Below, piece after piece: positions 1 through 9,043 of a stretch of DNA of 64,000 nt (the stretch's first letter is position 1; each line of letters opens with the position of its first letter). The translations under genes were made by a program, and so were the position numbers. The notes under the pieces were generated by a model. That model was not told the origin of the DNA and searched no databases. It saw only the letters and a program-made list of their open reading frames with translations. Origin of the DNA: Frankia sp. QA3 (GTDB taxonomy: Bacteria; Actinomycetota; Actinomycetes; Frankiales; Frankiaceae); NCBI RefSeq assembly GCF_000262465.1, contig NZ_CM001489.1:909772-973771 (forward strand), read 5' to 3'.

Positions 1-1
1 G

Positions 2-64
2 ACGCCGCCGGACAGCGGCCCGCACCCGGCCGAGGACCTACCCGCACCCGAATTGGAACTCTGA
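2..64 (+). CDS. C-terminal tail of a second tyrosine integrase (partial)
   Basis: Frame 2 is open from the window edge to TGA at 62-64 and ends in PAPELEL. The complete integrase at 50651-52282 ends in TGPDLEF, and the bases around the two stop codons are clearly alike. In both places the stop lies 28 bases before the 56-bp repeat. From this I infer that the fragment is the 3' end of a related integrase belonging to another element to the left. Only 20 codons are visible and no catalytic residue is included, so the call rests on end-sequence similarity and position. Confidence 0.6.
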   Translation, partial: TPPDSGPHPAEDLPAPELEL

Positions 65-91
65 CCAGCGAAAACGCCCTCTGATCAGCCT

Positions 92-147
92 CGGGCGAGG
101 TGGCGGCTGATCACCAGGCGCTGGATCTGGTTGGTTCCCTCGAAGAT
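92..147 (+). repeat. Left attachment site (56-bp direct repeat)
   Basis: These 56 bases are identical to 52310-52365, and similarity continues patchily to 159. Read on the minus strand they encode the acyl-CoA dehydrogenase C-terminus (IFEGTNQIQRLVISRHLAR), ending ARG-stop here and ARS-stop at the right copy. It is a copy of the dehydrogenase 3' end left by element integration, and serves as the junction between this element and the one to its left. Confidence 0.85.
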
Positions 148-226
148 CTGCATGAGCTTCGTCCCCGAAGATCAATGTTGGTCGTGAGCTGGGACGATGC
201 CTCGCGACCCGCCGGAGTCATGCCGC

Positions 227-728
227 TTAGCCACATCCTGTCCACGGCAACACGTCGGCGGGTGGCTCGGGAACGGGCACCTCTTCTGCTGGCGCTGCCG
301 GGCCACCGGGGAACCTGCCGGAGAGCCGGGCGGGCCAGGCCAGGCCGACCGCTTCCCGTAGCCGGCGCCGTGCGGTGGCCTCGTCGACGCCGTGCAGGTC
401 CCGGTAGCCGATCGTGGACAGCACCTTCAGCGGCGTGCAGTCGGCGACACGTAGCGGGACGATTTTCCTGTCGGTCGGGGCGCCGGCCCACTCATGGGGC
501 ACCAGCGCGAGGTGAAGTACACCGGTGATCTCCAGATCCTTGGCCCGGTTGTCCCAGTAGGAGGCCCAAGCAAGTCAGAGCCTTGGTGGGCACAGGACGC
601 CACCAAGCCACTCCGAGCCAGGCGAGCGCCGTGTCGGGCTTGAGCTTCCAGGCCAGCGCCGCCGTCACGCTGACGAACAGGACGAGCAGCAGAATCGCGG
701 CATTATCGGTGCGGGCCGTACGAGATCC
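227..728 (-). pseudogene. Decayed gene remnant with a membrane segment
   Basis: On the minus strand, coding-like sequence with GC-rich third positions is split between frames. One frame (about 728 to 590) contains a hydrophobic segment AAILLLVLFVSVTAALAW. A frame change near 570 is followed by a stretch containing YWDNRAKDLEITGVLHLAL and ATARRRLREAVGLAWPARL, ending at 227. A TGA sits at the join and no start codon or ribosome-binding site fits. I do not recognise the family. It reads as a membrane-anchored protein that has been frameshifted. Confidence 0.4.
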
Positions 729-740
729 CCCATGTTGGCA

Positions 741-1467
741 TCATCGTGACCACCTTGCCGCGGCTTGCATCGGCGCGGCGGAGACGAGCCGCGAAGGTTC
801 GGGGCGGTGCACGGCGGCTCCGCCACTCGCTGGGTGACCGTGCTCGTATCCCACGAGCGCCGCCAGGAACCCGAGCCCAGCCAGGGTCGTCGTGGCCCGT
901 GATACCACCCAACGTGAACGGCCCTCGGGCAATGGGCCGACGCCCGATGGCGGCCGGGTCGGCGGCCGTACGGTGCGCGGCGAGGTGGAGCTGTTCGACC
1001 TCGCAGTGGAACGCGGCCTGGCCGATTCGTGCCCGCTCGACGTCACGGTCGACATAGCCGGGGGCGAGGTCGAGGACCTCGCCGTCGAGGACGAGCTGCA
1101 CCCGGCTGGAGTCGAACGCACGCTCGACACGGGCATCGTCAGGAACGCGATATCTCGGCCGTGGGGCCTGGTAGCGCGGGCGGGTCCGCCAGTACCACCT
1201 CGACGGACGGACCCATCCGCTGCAAACGCTTGGCCCCCACCTCGACTTCGAGGATCGGACGGCCGACGAGCAGCGCCTGCGGCGCCTGTTTCGTCGCCGC
1301 GCAGAACTCCTTCGCCTGATCGCGTGTCAGGTCGGGACGGATCTCGCAGATCACATCCAACGTCACGCGGTGCGCCATTGCCCGCTTGACGATCATTGTC
1401 GCCAGGGGCGGTGGAGTGACAGTGGGCGGGCGGTCGACGACCTCGCATCGCAGCGTGGTACCTCTTA
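741..1467 (-). pseudogene. Frameshifted gene with an L7/L12-like segment
   Basis: Minus-strand coding is scattered over three frames. From 1467 to 1139 the frame encodes RPDLTRDQAKEFCAATKQ and RMGPSVEVVLADPPA, a pattern like the C-terminal domain of ribosomal protein L7/L12 (AK-E-x-x..., then a VEV strand). It then stops. The next frame continues with YRVPDDARVERAFDSSRVQL and LVLDGEVLDLAPGYVDRD. A third frame adds a hydrophobic stretch TTTLAGLGFLAALVGYEHG near 840-780. Together they suggest one gene with at least two frameshifts. The L7/L12 likeness is a reading by eye, and no ribosomal role is implied. Confidence 0.4.
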
Positions 1468-2334
1468 GACCTCGTTTCACAATGAGTGATCAGGCCTGCT
1501 CGGGGTAGGTCCTGTCTGTGTGACTGATGACGTGCTGACCGATGAACTGTGGGACCGGCTGGCCCCGCTGGTCCCGGTCCGACCGCGGCGGTTCCGCTAT
1601 CCGGGCCGTCGGCCGGTCGACGACCGGGCGGCGCTGGCGGGCATCCTGTGGGTCCTGCGCAACGACGTCCCCTGGAGGGAACTGCCTCCGGGCCTGTTCG
1701 GGGTGTCGGGGGTGACCTGCTGGCGCCGGCTGCGGGACTGGCACACGGCCGGGGTGTGGACAGCTCTGCACGAACACCTGCTCGCCGAGCTCAACGCCGC
1801 GGGACGGCTCGACCTGCACCGGGCTCTGGTGGACTCCTCCCACGTCCACGCGCTCAAAGGGGGGGCGCGACGGGTCCGAGCCCGGTCAACCGAGCCCATC
1901 CCGGCAGCAAACACCATGTGATCACCGACGCGTCCGGGGTGCCGCTGGCCGCGACCGTGACCGGCGGGAACCGCCACGACGTCACTCAGCTCATCCCGCT
2001 TGTCGAGGCGATCCCCCCGATCCGTGGACGCCGGGGACGGCCATGCCGCCGGCCCCGCTACCTGCTCGCGGACCGCGCCTATGATCACGATGCCTACCGT
2101 CGCAGGCTCACCGCCAGACAGATCACTCCGATCATCGCCCGTCGCGGAGCACCGCATGGCTCCGGCCTGGGCCGGCAACGCTGGCCTGTCGAGCGCACCC
2201 TCGGCTGGCTTCACCAGTTCCGCCGGCTGCGCACCCGCTGGGAACGCCGCGTCGACATCCACCAGGCATTCCTGAGCCTGGCCTGCTCGATCATCTGCCT
2301 ACGGAAACTCCAAGGATCATTCTGAAACGAGGTC
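1468..2334 (+). mobile_element. IS5-family insertion sequence
   Basis: The 867-bp element has terminal inverted repeats: GACCTCGTTTCACAATGA at the left end, and a right end whose reverse complement starts GACCTCGTTTCAGAATGA. It is flanked on both sides by TTA, a 3-bp target duplication (1465-1467 and 2335-2337). It carries a two-frame DDE transposase and splits the XRE gene on its right from coding remnants on its left. Confidence 0.9.
1520..2325 (+). CDS. IS5-family transposase, two frames joined by a probable -1 frameshift
   Basis: The first frame (GTG at 1520, stop at 1921) encodes a DUF4096-type N-terminus, including DELWDRLAPL, WRELPPGLFG and the first catalytic aspartate in LVDSSHVHA. 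The second frame carries the rest: KHHVITDASGVPLAATVTGG, the second aspartate in YLLADRAYD and the glutamate in WPVERTLGWLHQFRRLRTRW. The frames meet at AAAGGGGGGG (1856-1865), a likely slippery site for -1 frameshifting as in many IS5-family elements. All three DDE residues are present, so the element may be active. Confidence 0.88.
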
Positions 2335-3053
2335 TTACTGGGGCGTTGTCGATCTTCCAGCAGGGTGAAAGCGTGATTGCGTAGCTCGATGACGTCGGCG
2401 AACGACGGCGCGACGGGACAGTTGGGGTAGCGCTCGGCCAGCCGCGTCAGATCGGCGTGGAACTGCTCGACGGTCAGGGGACCCACGTTGCTCCTCTCGG
2501 CCCCTCGGCCGAAATCAGCGGACGCACGAGCGGCCACGATGACCATCCTCTCCACCGTCCACCCCGTCCGCGGCTCACGCGGACGACGCTCGCGGCGTTC
2601 GGCCGCAGCACACGGCCAGTTCGCGTCTTCCGTCGGCCCGGACGCAACCCGGCGCATCCTGTCCAGGAGAAGCATGTCGGCGGGGGCCATCTGCTCGCGG
2701 TCGGCCAGGTCCAGCAGGCTCTGAAGGTCGCACCCGTAGACGTCGGCGAGCAGCGCGAGGAGCTGCGGGGTCGGACGTCGGCGTGGCGGAACCGGCCAGT
2801 TCTCCACCTCGCTCAGCCGAGGGGCGGTCATCGTCGCCGTACCGTTCGGGTCGAGGCCGACGCGGGCGGCGTGAGCGTTGATGCGGATGGCGGCCTGCGT
2901 CTGGGTCCAGCCGTGCGCGATTCGGTGAGCGACGCGAGGTCGCAGGCGGAAGCGGCGGCCGAACTCGACGGCGATCTCCTCGTGCGTCATTCCCGCGGTG
3001 CGCATCCGTGCCCGCAGCTCGTTCTGTTCGGCTCGCAGGCCAGGCTTGCCCAT
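2335..3053 (-). pseudogene. XRE-type regulator truncated by the insertion sequence
   Basis: Starting at ATG 3053, the protein matches the N-terminal half of the regulator at 10617-12218: RAEQNELRARMRTAGMTHEE here against RAEQEELRIRMRAAGMTHEE there. The stretches AHGWTQTQAAIRINAHAA, LSEVENWPVP and RRRPTPQLLALLADVYG are also nearly the same. The helix-turn-helix is intact. The IS enters after LEDRQRP and removes the native C-terminus; the reading frame across the rejoined junction does not continue into a convincing tail. The gene is divergent from the lanthipeptide operon, a natural position for its regulator, but the C-terminal sensing part is lost. Confidence 0.75.
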
Positions 3054-3718
3054 GACGACGTCGCGCACCCCTTCCGGACTGGACACCGGACGGCGCTCCG
3101 GGGGAGGCCGCCCGGCGACCATCCCCAATCGGAACAGCGCAACAGTAACCGTCTCCTCACCCTCGGGGCAGGGGAGTACGAGCTCACCGGCACAGCTGCA
3201 GTCACCGCTGCCAGGTCGGTGCCAGTGCGGGCGGGCAGCTGTCGAACTCCGGCTACTCCGCGGGCGCGGTGGCGCTGGTCCGCCCGCCCGCAGCCAGGTC
3301 AAGATCAGACCCGCGACGTCCGCGCTCGGCCTCGAAACGCGAAAAAGTCGGCCCTGATTCCTGGCCCGCGAGCCGAAACGACAACGGGTGGCGGTCGCTG
3401 TTTCCGCAGCTCAGCGGCCCATGCGGGCCCGAAGTCGAATGTTCTCCTCGGGGGGAATGATTCGCACCTCCGGGTGCGGCATCGTGGGACCCGCTCACTC
3501 CAGAAAGATCATCAACACGGTGAGGCTGGTCGACAGACCGTTGTTCAAAGCCACCATCCGCGTTCGAGGAGAAGCCAGGTGCCCACCCCGGCGACCAGCG
3601 TCGCCCACGATCAGGAGCCGTGCAGCGACCAGAGCCCGTGGCTGGCCACCAGGCTGCAGGAATACCAGGGGCCACCCGACCCGCGGCGGGCCCGTACGTA
3701 TCGGGAGAGGACACCGTC
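3054..3718. other. Intergenic region before the lanthipeptide operon
   Basis: This stretch of about 665 bases separates the broken XRE gene from the divergent methyltransferase gene. No frame on either strand looks coding by codon pattern. It probably holds promoters for both directions, but I cannot mark a convincing -35/-10 pair. A purine-rich GGGAGAGG at about 3702-3709 is the likely ribosome-binding site of the methyltransferase. Confidence 0.4.
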
Positions 3719-4966
3719 ATGAGCGTCGGCACCATGGGCAGCGAGGGACTTCGCAACGCGATGGTCGACCGGCTGGCTGCCGATCATGCGGCGAAGGGCC
3801 TCACTTTGCGGCCGGAGGTGGAGGCGGCGATGCGGGCCGTTCCCCGTGAGCTGTTCACGCCGGGCCTTCCGCTGGAGCAGGCGTATGAGAACGAAGCGGT
3901 CCTGAAGAAGCTGCGCGGCGAGGAGGCCGTCAGTTCGGTGTCGGCGCCGTTCCTGATCGCGGAGATGCTCGGTCAGGCAGCGGACGCGCTCGGCTCTCTG
4001 GCGGGCCGTCACGCATTGGAGATCGGCAGCGGTGGCTATAACGCGTCACTGTTGCGGGAGCTCGTCGGCCCGTCGGGATCGGTCACGACCGTCGATATCG
4101 ACCCCGAGGTGACCGACCGGGCAGCCGCCTGCCTGGCGGCGGCGGGCTACAACGACGTCACCGTGGTGTGCGCGGACGCCGAGCATCCGATCGCGCCGGC
4201 CCGCCGCTACGACCTGATCATCGTTACGGCGGGGGCGTGGGACATCCCGCCCGCGTGGCGTGATCAGCTCACCGACGGCGGTGTGCTCGTCGTGCCGCTG
4301 CGCACGTTCGGGATTACCAAGTCGTGGGCGCTGCGCCGTCGCGGGGATCGGCTGGTCAGCGAAAGCAGTCGCCAGTGCGGGTTCGTCTCCGTGCAGGGCG
4401 ACGGAGCCCAGCAGGTGCGGTACGTCGACATCGCCGACGGTGTCCACCTGCGGCTGGATGAGGGCCAGCAGATCGACCCCACCGTTCTCGATGGCCTTCT
4501 GGCGCATCCCCGCGAGGAGGCGTGGGCCGGGGCGAGCCTGCCGCCCCGCACCGTCCTGATCGACCTGAACCTGTGGCTGGCGACCCGCCTCACCCGCGAG
4601 GCGGGGGAGTTCGTGGTGCTGACGGCGCAGAAGACGGCCATCGAGTCCGGCATCGTCGCGCCCTCCTGGCAGTTCGGCACCCCCGCCACCCTGCACGACG
4701 GCACGTTCGCCTACCGGTCGGCCCTGCGCTGGACCGACCGGCGGTTCGATCTCGGCGCCTACGCCCACGGAGCCGAGGCTGCCGCGGCGGCCGGGCGGAT
4801 GGTCGAGCACATGCGTGCGTGGGTGGACGCGGGCGGCCCGCCGCCGGTGCTGCACGTCCTTCCCACGCATGCCCCCGACGGCGACCTGCCGGACGGGGCG
4901 GTCCTGGACAAGCGGCACAGTCGCCTCGTCCTGGCCTTCACCTCCAAGGAGAAGGGAACCCCCTGA
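3719..4966 (+). CDS. Protein-L-isoaspartate-type methyltransferase of the FxLD lanthipeptide system
   Basis: This 415-residue protein has the PCMT arrangement: an N-terminal segment with AMRAVPRELFTPG, a nucleotide-binding loop LEIGSGGYNASLLRELVG (about residues 100-117), TTVDIDPEV and a DLIIVTAGAWDIP strand. A C-terminal extension follows, typical of the family named methyltransferase, FxLD system. Such enzymes methylate an aspartate in a modified lanthipeptide, and the ester collapses to aspartimide or isoaspartate (known for OlvS_A-type relatives). The ATG at 3719 follows GGGAGAGG. Its TGA overlaps the precursor ATG by one base (TGATG), so the two are translationally coupled. Function in this cluster is inferred from family and context. 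Confidence 0.88.
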   Translation: MSVGTMGSEGLRNAMVDRLAADHAAKGLTLRPEVEAAMRAVPRELFTPGLPLEQAYENEAVLKKLRGEEAVSSVSAPFLIAEMLGQAADALGSLAGRHALEIGSGGYNASLLRELVGPSGSVTTVDIDPEVTDRAAACLAAAGYNDVTVVCADAEHPIAPARRYDLIIVTAGAWDIPPAWRDQLTDGGVLVVPLRTFGITKSWALRRRGDRLVSESSRQCGFVSVQGDGAQQVRYVDIADGVHLRLDEGQQIDPTVLDGLLAHPREEAWAGASLPPRTVLIDLNLWLATRLTREAGEFVVLTAQKTAIESGIVAPSWQFGTPATLHDGTFAYRSALRWTDRRFDLGAYAHGAEAAAAAGRMVEHMRAWVDAGGPPPVLHVLPTHAPDGDLPDGAVLDKRHSRLVLAFTSKEKGTP

Positions 4967-5106
4967 TGGACAACGAGAACGAGTACGAGCTGAACCTGCG
5001 CCTGGTCGACGCCGGGCCCGTGAGTGGCCACGCCACCAGCACCGACGACAACTGCGGCTCGGGCGACACGGCCTCGGACGCCTGCTCGGGCGGCAGCGGT
5101 CGCTGA
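4966..5106 (+). CDS. FxLD-type lanthipeptide precursor
   Basis: A 46-residue peptide. The leader contains NEYELNLRLVDAGP, a variant of the FxLD leader motif with Tyr for Phe and Asn for Asp. The core is rich in Ser, Thr, Gly and Asp with two cysteines (Cys30 and Cys40): TSTDDNC and GDTASDAC. Thr24, Ser25, Thr26 and Ser32, Thr35, Ser37 are the upstream residues available for dehydration, so two lanthionine or methyllanthionine rings are likely. Asp27, Asp28, Asp34 and Asp38 lie within possible rings and are candidates for the methyltransferase. ATG overlaps the upstream TGA. Ring pattern and modified Asp are not determinable from sequence. Confidence 0.85.
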   Translation: MDNENEYELNLRLVDAGPVSGHATSTDDNCGSGDTASDACSGGSGR

Positions 5107-5121
5107 CCCCCGCGCACCCGA

Positions 5122-5149
5122 CGGGCCCGGCCTCAAGGGGCCGGGCCCG
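5122..5149 (+). terminator. GC-rich hairpin between precursor and LanB
   Basis: An 11-bp perfect stem (CGGGCCCGGCC paired with GGCCGGGCCCG) encloses a 6-base loop, starting 16 bases after the precursor stop codon. There is no long T-run. By position it should act as a partial terminator or RNA stabiliser, giving more precursor transcript than transcript for the modification enzymes; that is the usual logic of such clusters and is inferred here. Confidence 0.65.
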
Positions 5150-5187
5150 CCATCCTTTCCGCCTATCCCCGGAACGCGGAGTGAGAG

Positions 5188-7941
5188 ATGTTCCAAGCGG
5201 CGGACGCGGCGTTGATCAGAGCCGCCTCCTACCCTCAGGATCTGCGGCTGCCCGCGTGGCCCGACCTGATCGAGGACCGGCCCGACGCGTGGCTGGGGTG
5301 GCTGCGGGAGGCGTGGGCGCTGCCGGATTTTGCCGCCGCCGTCGGGCAGGCCGCGCCGGACCTGGCCGCCCAGATCACCCGCGCTGTTGCCGGTGAGCCG
5401 ATCCAGGCGCGCAGGCTACGGCGCCTGGTGGAGGCGACGGTTCGGTATCTGCTGCGGTGGACGACCCGCGCGACCCCCTTCGGCAGGTTCGCCGGTGTGG
5501 CTCCGGTCGCATTCGGCCCCCGCGTGGCGGTCCGCTGGGGGGAGCGGCATCACGAGGTGACCCGCCCTGACGATTGCTCCATCGCCGAGTGGACGGCGGT
5601 GGCCGAGCAGGACGTGGCGACACTGCGCACGGTCGCGGTCGTGACGAACTCCCTGGGATATCGGCGCGCCGGGATATGGGTGCTGCCCTGCATCCGCGTC
5701 GAGGGCGACCGGGTGTGGGATGTGGAGATCGATCTGACTGGCCCAGTGCGGGTGGCGGTCGAGGCGGCCCGTGCCCCGATCGCGTTCGGGGAGCTGGCCG
5801 CGACGATGGCCGACGAACTGGCCACCGAGATGGCGGCGGCTGAGAGGCTGCTGGTCGCGCTGGTGTGCGCGGGGGTGCTGCTGTCGGCGGTCCGGCCGGC
5901 GATGACCGTGACCGACCCGGCGGCGCACCTGGCCCGCCACCTCGCCCTGCCCGCCCCAGGCGGCAGGGTTGCGGTCGATCTGCGGGTCGACTGCGCGGTG
6001 ACGCTGCCCCCCGCCGTGGTCCGCGAGGCGCAGGAAGTTGCCGGCGCGCTCGTCGCCGTCGCGCCGCAGCTGCCCGGCTGGACCGCCTACCATCGCGCGT
6101 TTCTCGAACGGTGGGGTCCGGGCGCGGCCGTGCCCCTGCGCGATGTCCTGCGCGTCCTCGGGTTCCCTGCCGGGTACCGGGGCTCGCCCCGCCACGACCC
6201 GGCAACATTCACCACCCGCGACAGGCTGCTCGCGGCGCTCGCCCAGCAGTCGGCGCTGGACGGCGGCGCCGAGGTGGTCCTCGATGACGATCTGATCGGA
6301 TCGCTGCACGGCGACGACGACCGGCCGCCGATCCCGCACACCGAGCTGCGGTTCACCCTCGCCGCCGCAACACCACGCGACCTTGAACGCGGCGCGTTCA
6401 CGTTGACGGTGGTCAGCGGGGCCCGGCATGCGGGTGTTGCGGCGGCCCGCTTCCTGCACCTGCTCACCCCGGCCGAGCTGGAACGTTTCCGCGGCGTCTA
6501 CGCCGACCTGCCGACCGCCCTGCCCGGTGCGGACAGCGTGCATCTGTCCGGGCCGCCGCTGGACGCCCGACTGGCCACCGTCGCCCGCACACCCGAGCTT
6601 CTGCCGGTGCTGCCCGTCGGCGACTTCCACCCCGACCCGCCGTGGACGGTGGAGGACCTGGCGGTGGCCGGCGACGGCCAGCGGTTGTGGCTGGTGTCGC
6701 GCACTACCGGGCGGCCGGTCGAGCCGCTGCTGGTCAACTGTGTGCTCCTGCCAACCAGTCAGCAGCCGCTCATCCGGTTCCTCACCGAGATCTGGACGGC
6801 CTGGACGGCGCCGTGCGCCCGGTTCGACTGGGGGCACGCCCGCGTTCTGCCGTTCCTGCCCCGGGTCCGGCGGGGCCGCGCCATCCTGCACCCGGCCCGT
6901 TGGACCATCCCCGCGACCGCGCTCCCCGCCCGCACCGCGACGTGGCCGCAGTGGCAGGCCGCTTGGCACCGGCATCGCGAACGCCACCGGCTGCCGCGGC
7001 AGGTGCTGATCGGCGACGATGATGTGCGACTGCGTCTCGACCTGGACGAGAACGCCCATCTCGCGGTGCTGCGCAGCCACCTCGACCGGCACGCGACTGC
7101 TGTCCTCACCGAGGCCGGCGGGCCGGCGGCGTGGATCGATGGCAGACCCGCCGAATTCCTGCTCACCCTGACCCACACTCGCGCGGCACCGGCCCACCGC
7201 CGGGTCGCCCGGCCGGTCCGTCCCGCCAGCACCCTCGCCCACCGGCCTGGGCGGTCGCGCTGGCTGGACGCCCGCCTGTTCGGACACTCCGATCACATCC
7301 TCGCCCGCCTGGCCGAGTTTCCCGATCTTCCCGCGGGCTGGTGGTTCCTGCATTACCCGAACCCTGAACCTCACCTGCGGCTACGCATCCCGCTGCGGGA
7401 CGCTGCCCGGTTCGCCGACGCCGCCCACGACCTCGCGGCGTGGGCGCAGCGGCTGCACGACGACGGACTGCTGGCCGACTACACGTTGGCCACCTACCGG
7501 CCCGAAACCCGCTGGGGAGACGGCCCGGCCCTCGCCGCGGCCGAGGCGGTGTTCGCCGCCGACTCCCACGCCGCCCTCGGGCAGCTGTCCGGCGACCGGC
7601 AGGCCACCACTGCCGCAGGGATGATCACTATCGCCCACGGGTTCACCAGCGACGGCGCGCGCTGGCTCGTCGACCACGCGCCCCACCGCAGCGGCCCCCG
7701 CTTGGACGCTGCCCAGGTTGCCCGCGCCCACCTGCCCTACGGAGACGGCGCCCTGGCCGCGGCGCTGGCCGCCTATAGGACCCTCGCCGACCGGGACGGC
7801 CTGGACACCGACCAGGTGCTGGCCGACCTGCTGCACCTGCACCACGCCCGCATGATCGGAGTCGACACCGCCTCGGAGTGGCACTGCCTGCGTCTGGCCC
7901 GCGCCGTCGCCCGCACCGACCTCGCCGGGCGGGCATCGTGA
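5188..7941 (+). CDS. Lantibiotic dehydratase (LanB)
   Basis: This 917-residue protein has both LanB parts. The N-terminal glutamylation domain carries LLRWTTRATPFGRFAGVAPV near residue 85-105. The C-terminal elimination (SpaB_C-type) domain, from about residue 690, carries WWFLHYPNPEPHLRLRIPL and LATYRPETRWGDGPALAAAE with the family's ADSHA. Class I dehydratases use glutamyl-tRNA to activate Ser/Thr and then eliminate glutamate, giving Dha/Dhb. Length is typical for a full-length enzyme. ATG 5188 follows a GGAGTGAGAG region. The stop overlaps the LanC start. It should act on the peptide encoded at 4966. Confidence 0.92.
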   Translation: MFQAADAALIRAASYPQDLRLPAWPDLIEDRPDAWLGWLREAWALPDFAAAVGQAAPDLAAQITRAVAGEPIQARRLRRLVEATVRYLLRWTTRATPFGRFAGVAPVAFGPRVAVRWGERHHEVTRPDDCSIAEWTAVAEQDVATLRTVAVVTNSLGYRRAGIWVLPCIRVEGDRVWDVEIDLTGPVRVAVEAARAPIAFGELAATMADELATEMAAAERLLVALVCAGVLLSAVRPAMTVTDPAAHLARHLALPAPGGRVAVDLRVDCAVTLPPAVVREAQEVAGALVAVAPQLPGWTAYHRAFLERWGPGAAVPLRDVLRVLGFPAGYRGSPRHDPATFTTRDRLLAALAQQSALDGGAEVVLDDDLIGSLHGDDDRPPIPHTELRFTLAAATPRDLERGAFTLTVVSGARHAGVAAARFLHLLTPAELERFRGVYADLPTALPGADSVHLSGPPLDARLATVARTPELLPVLPVGDFHPDPPWTVEDLAVAGDGQRLWLVSRTTGRPVEPLLVNCVLLPTSQQPLIRFLTEIWTAWTAPCARFDWGHARVLPFLPRVRRGRAILHPARWTIPATALPARTATWPQWQAAWHRHRERHRLPRQVLIGDDDVRLRLDLDENAHLAVLRSHLDRHATAVLTEAGGPAAWIDGRPAEFLLTLTHTRAAPAHRRVARPVRPASTLAHRPGRSRWLDARLFGHSDHILARLAEFPDLPAGWWFLHYPNPEPHLRLRIPLRDAARFADAAHDLAAWAQRLHDDGLLADYTLATYRPETRWGDGPALAAAEAVFAADSHAALGQLSGDRQATTAAGMITIAHGFTSDGARWLVDHAPHRSGPRLDAAQVARAHLPYGDGALAAALAAYRTLADRDGLDTDQVLADLLHLHHARMIGVDTASEWHCLRLARAVARTDLAGRAS

Positions 7942-9011
7942 CGGCGGGACAGTCGCTCGCCGAGGGCGCGGCGGGCATCGCCCTGCTCCACCTGGAAACC
8001 GGTGACTGGCAGGCGGCCTACGCGGCGCTGGAACAGGCCGTCGCCGACGGCGTCAGCGCCGCCGAGCCCGCCAGCCTCTACTGGGGCGCTCCCGCCCTCG
8101 CGTTCGTCCTCGCCGCCTCCGACCAGCCCGGCCTCGCCCGCGCGAAAGCGACCGCCGCCGCCGGAACCGCGACGGTCACCCGCCACCGCCTGGACGCAGC
8201 CCACCGCCGCATCGACAGACGCCAGCGACCCCCGTACGCCGAATACGACCTGATCCGCGGGCTGACCGGACTCGGCGTGACTCTGCGCCGCACCGGCGAC
8301 CTCGACCTGCTCCGCGACGTGCTCACCTACCTGGTCCGCCTCACCGACCCGATCAACGGCCTGCCCGGCTGGTGGTGCCTGCACGGCCCCCACCGCAACC
8401 AGCCCCTTCCGGGCGGGCACGGAAACCACGGCGTCGCCCACGGCATCGCCGGCCCGCTCGCGCTCCTGGCCCTCACGCACCTCGACGGCGTTCACGTCGA
8501 CGGCCAGACGGAGGCGATCACGCGGATCGTCCGATGGTTGGACAGCTGGCAGCGGCATGCCCGTGAGGGCGCCGCATGGTGGCCACAGACCGTCACCCTC
8601 AGTGACCTCGAATGCGCCGAGCCCGCCCAGACCGGCCCGCTGCGCCCGTCCTGGTGTTACGGCACCCCCGGCATCGCCCGCGCCCAACAGCTCGCCGCCC
8701 GCGCCCTCGGTGACACCACCCGCCAGCACAACGCCGAAACCGCCTTCGTCGCCTGCATTACCGATCCAATGCAACTCGGCCGCCTCGTCGACCGCGGCCT
8801 CTGCCACGGAACCGCCGGGCTCCTCACGGCCGCACGCCGGATCACCGCCGACGCGCTCATTCCGATCTCAATCGGACCGCTGGCACACCTGCACCAGCAC
8901 ACCATGCCCGCAACCACCGAACCCGCCGGGTTCCTCGACGGCGCGGCCGGCGTCGACCTGGTCGCCGCCGGGACTGCGACCAGCTGGGACGCCTGCCTCC
9001 TGCTCTGCTGA
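7938..9011 (+). CDS. Lanthionine synthetase C-like cyclase (LanC)
   Basis: The GTG start at 7938 overlaps the LanB stop (GTGA), and the protein has 357 residues. It carries the LanC signature in order: a GNHGVAHGIAGPLALL helix near residue 165, WCYGTPGIARA near 239 and LCHGTAGLL near 288. The cysteine of WCYG and the CH pair are the three zinc ligands of the family. The enzyme would add Cys30 and Cys40 of the precursor to dehydrated residues. Length is slightly short for LanC but no signature is missing. An upstream in-frame GTG exists, but the overlapping start keeps translational coupling and I prefer it. Confidence 0.92.
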   Translation: MTAGQSLAEGAAGIALLHLETGDWQAAYAALEQAVADGVSAAEPASLYWGAPALAFVLAASDQPGLARAKATAAAGTATVTRHRLDAAHRRIDRRQRPPYAEYDLIRGLTGLGVTLRRTGDLDLLRDVLTYLVRLTDPINGLPGWWCLHGPHRNQPLPGGHGNHGVAHGIAGPLALLALTHLDGVHVDGQTEAITRIVRWLDSWQRHAREGAAWWPQTVTLSDLECAEPAQTGPLRPSWCYGTPGIARAQQLAARALGDTTRQHNAETAFVACITDPMQLGRLVDRGLCHGTAGLLTAARRITADALIPISIGPLAHLHQHTMPATTEPAGFLDGAAGVDLVAAGTATSWDACLLLC

Positions 9012-9043
9012 CCGAGCTGCTCTGCTGGCCGAAAGGCCCGACC

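Noticed and set aside
1549-1850. Separate Gly/Arg-rich protein upstream in the second transposase frame
   Set aside because: It is the out-of-frame shadow of the first transposase frame; only sequence after the A3G7 site is used.
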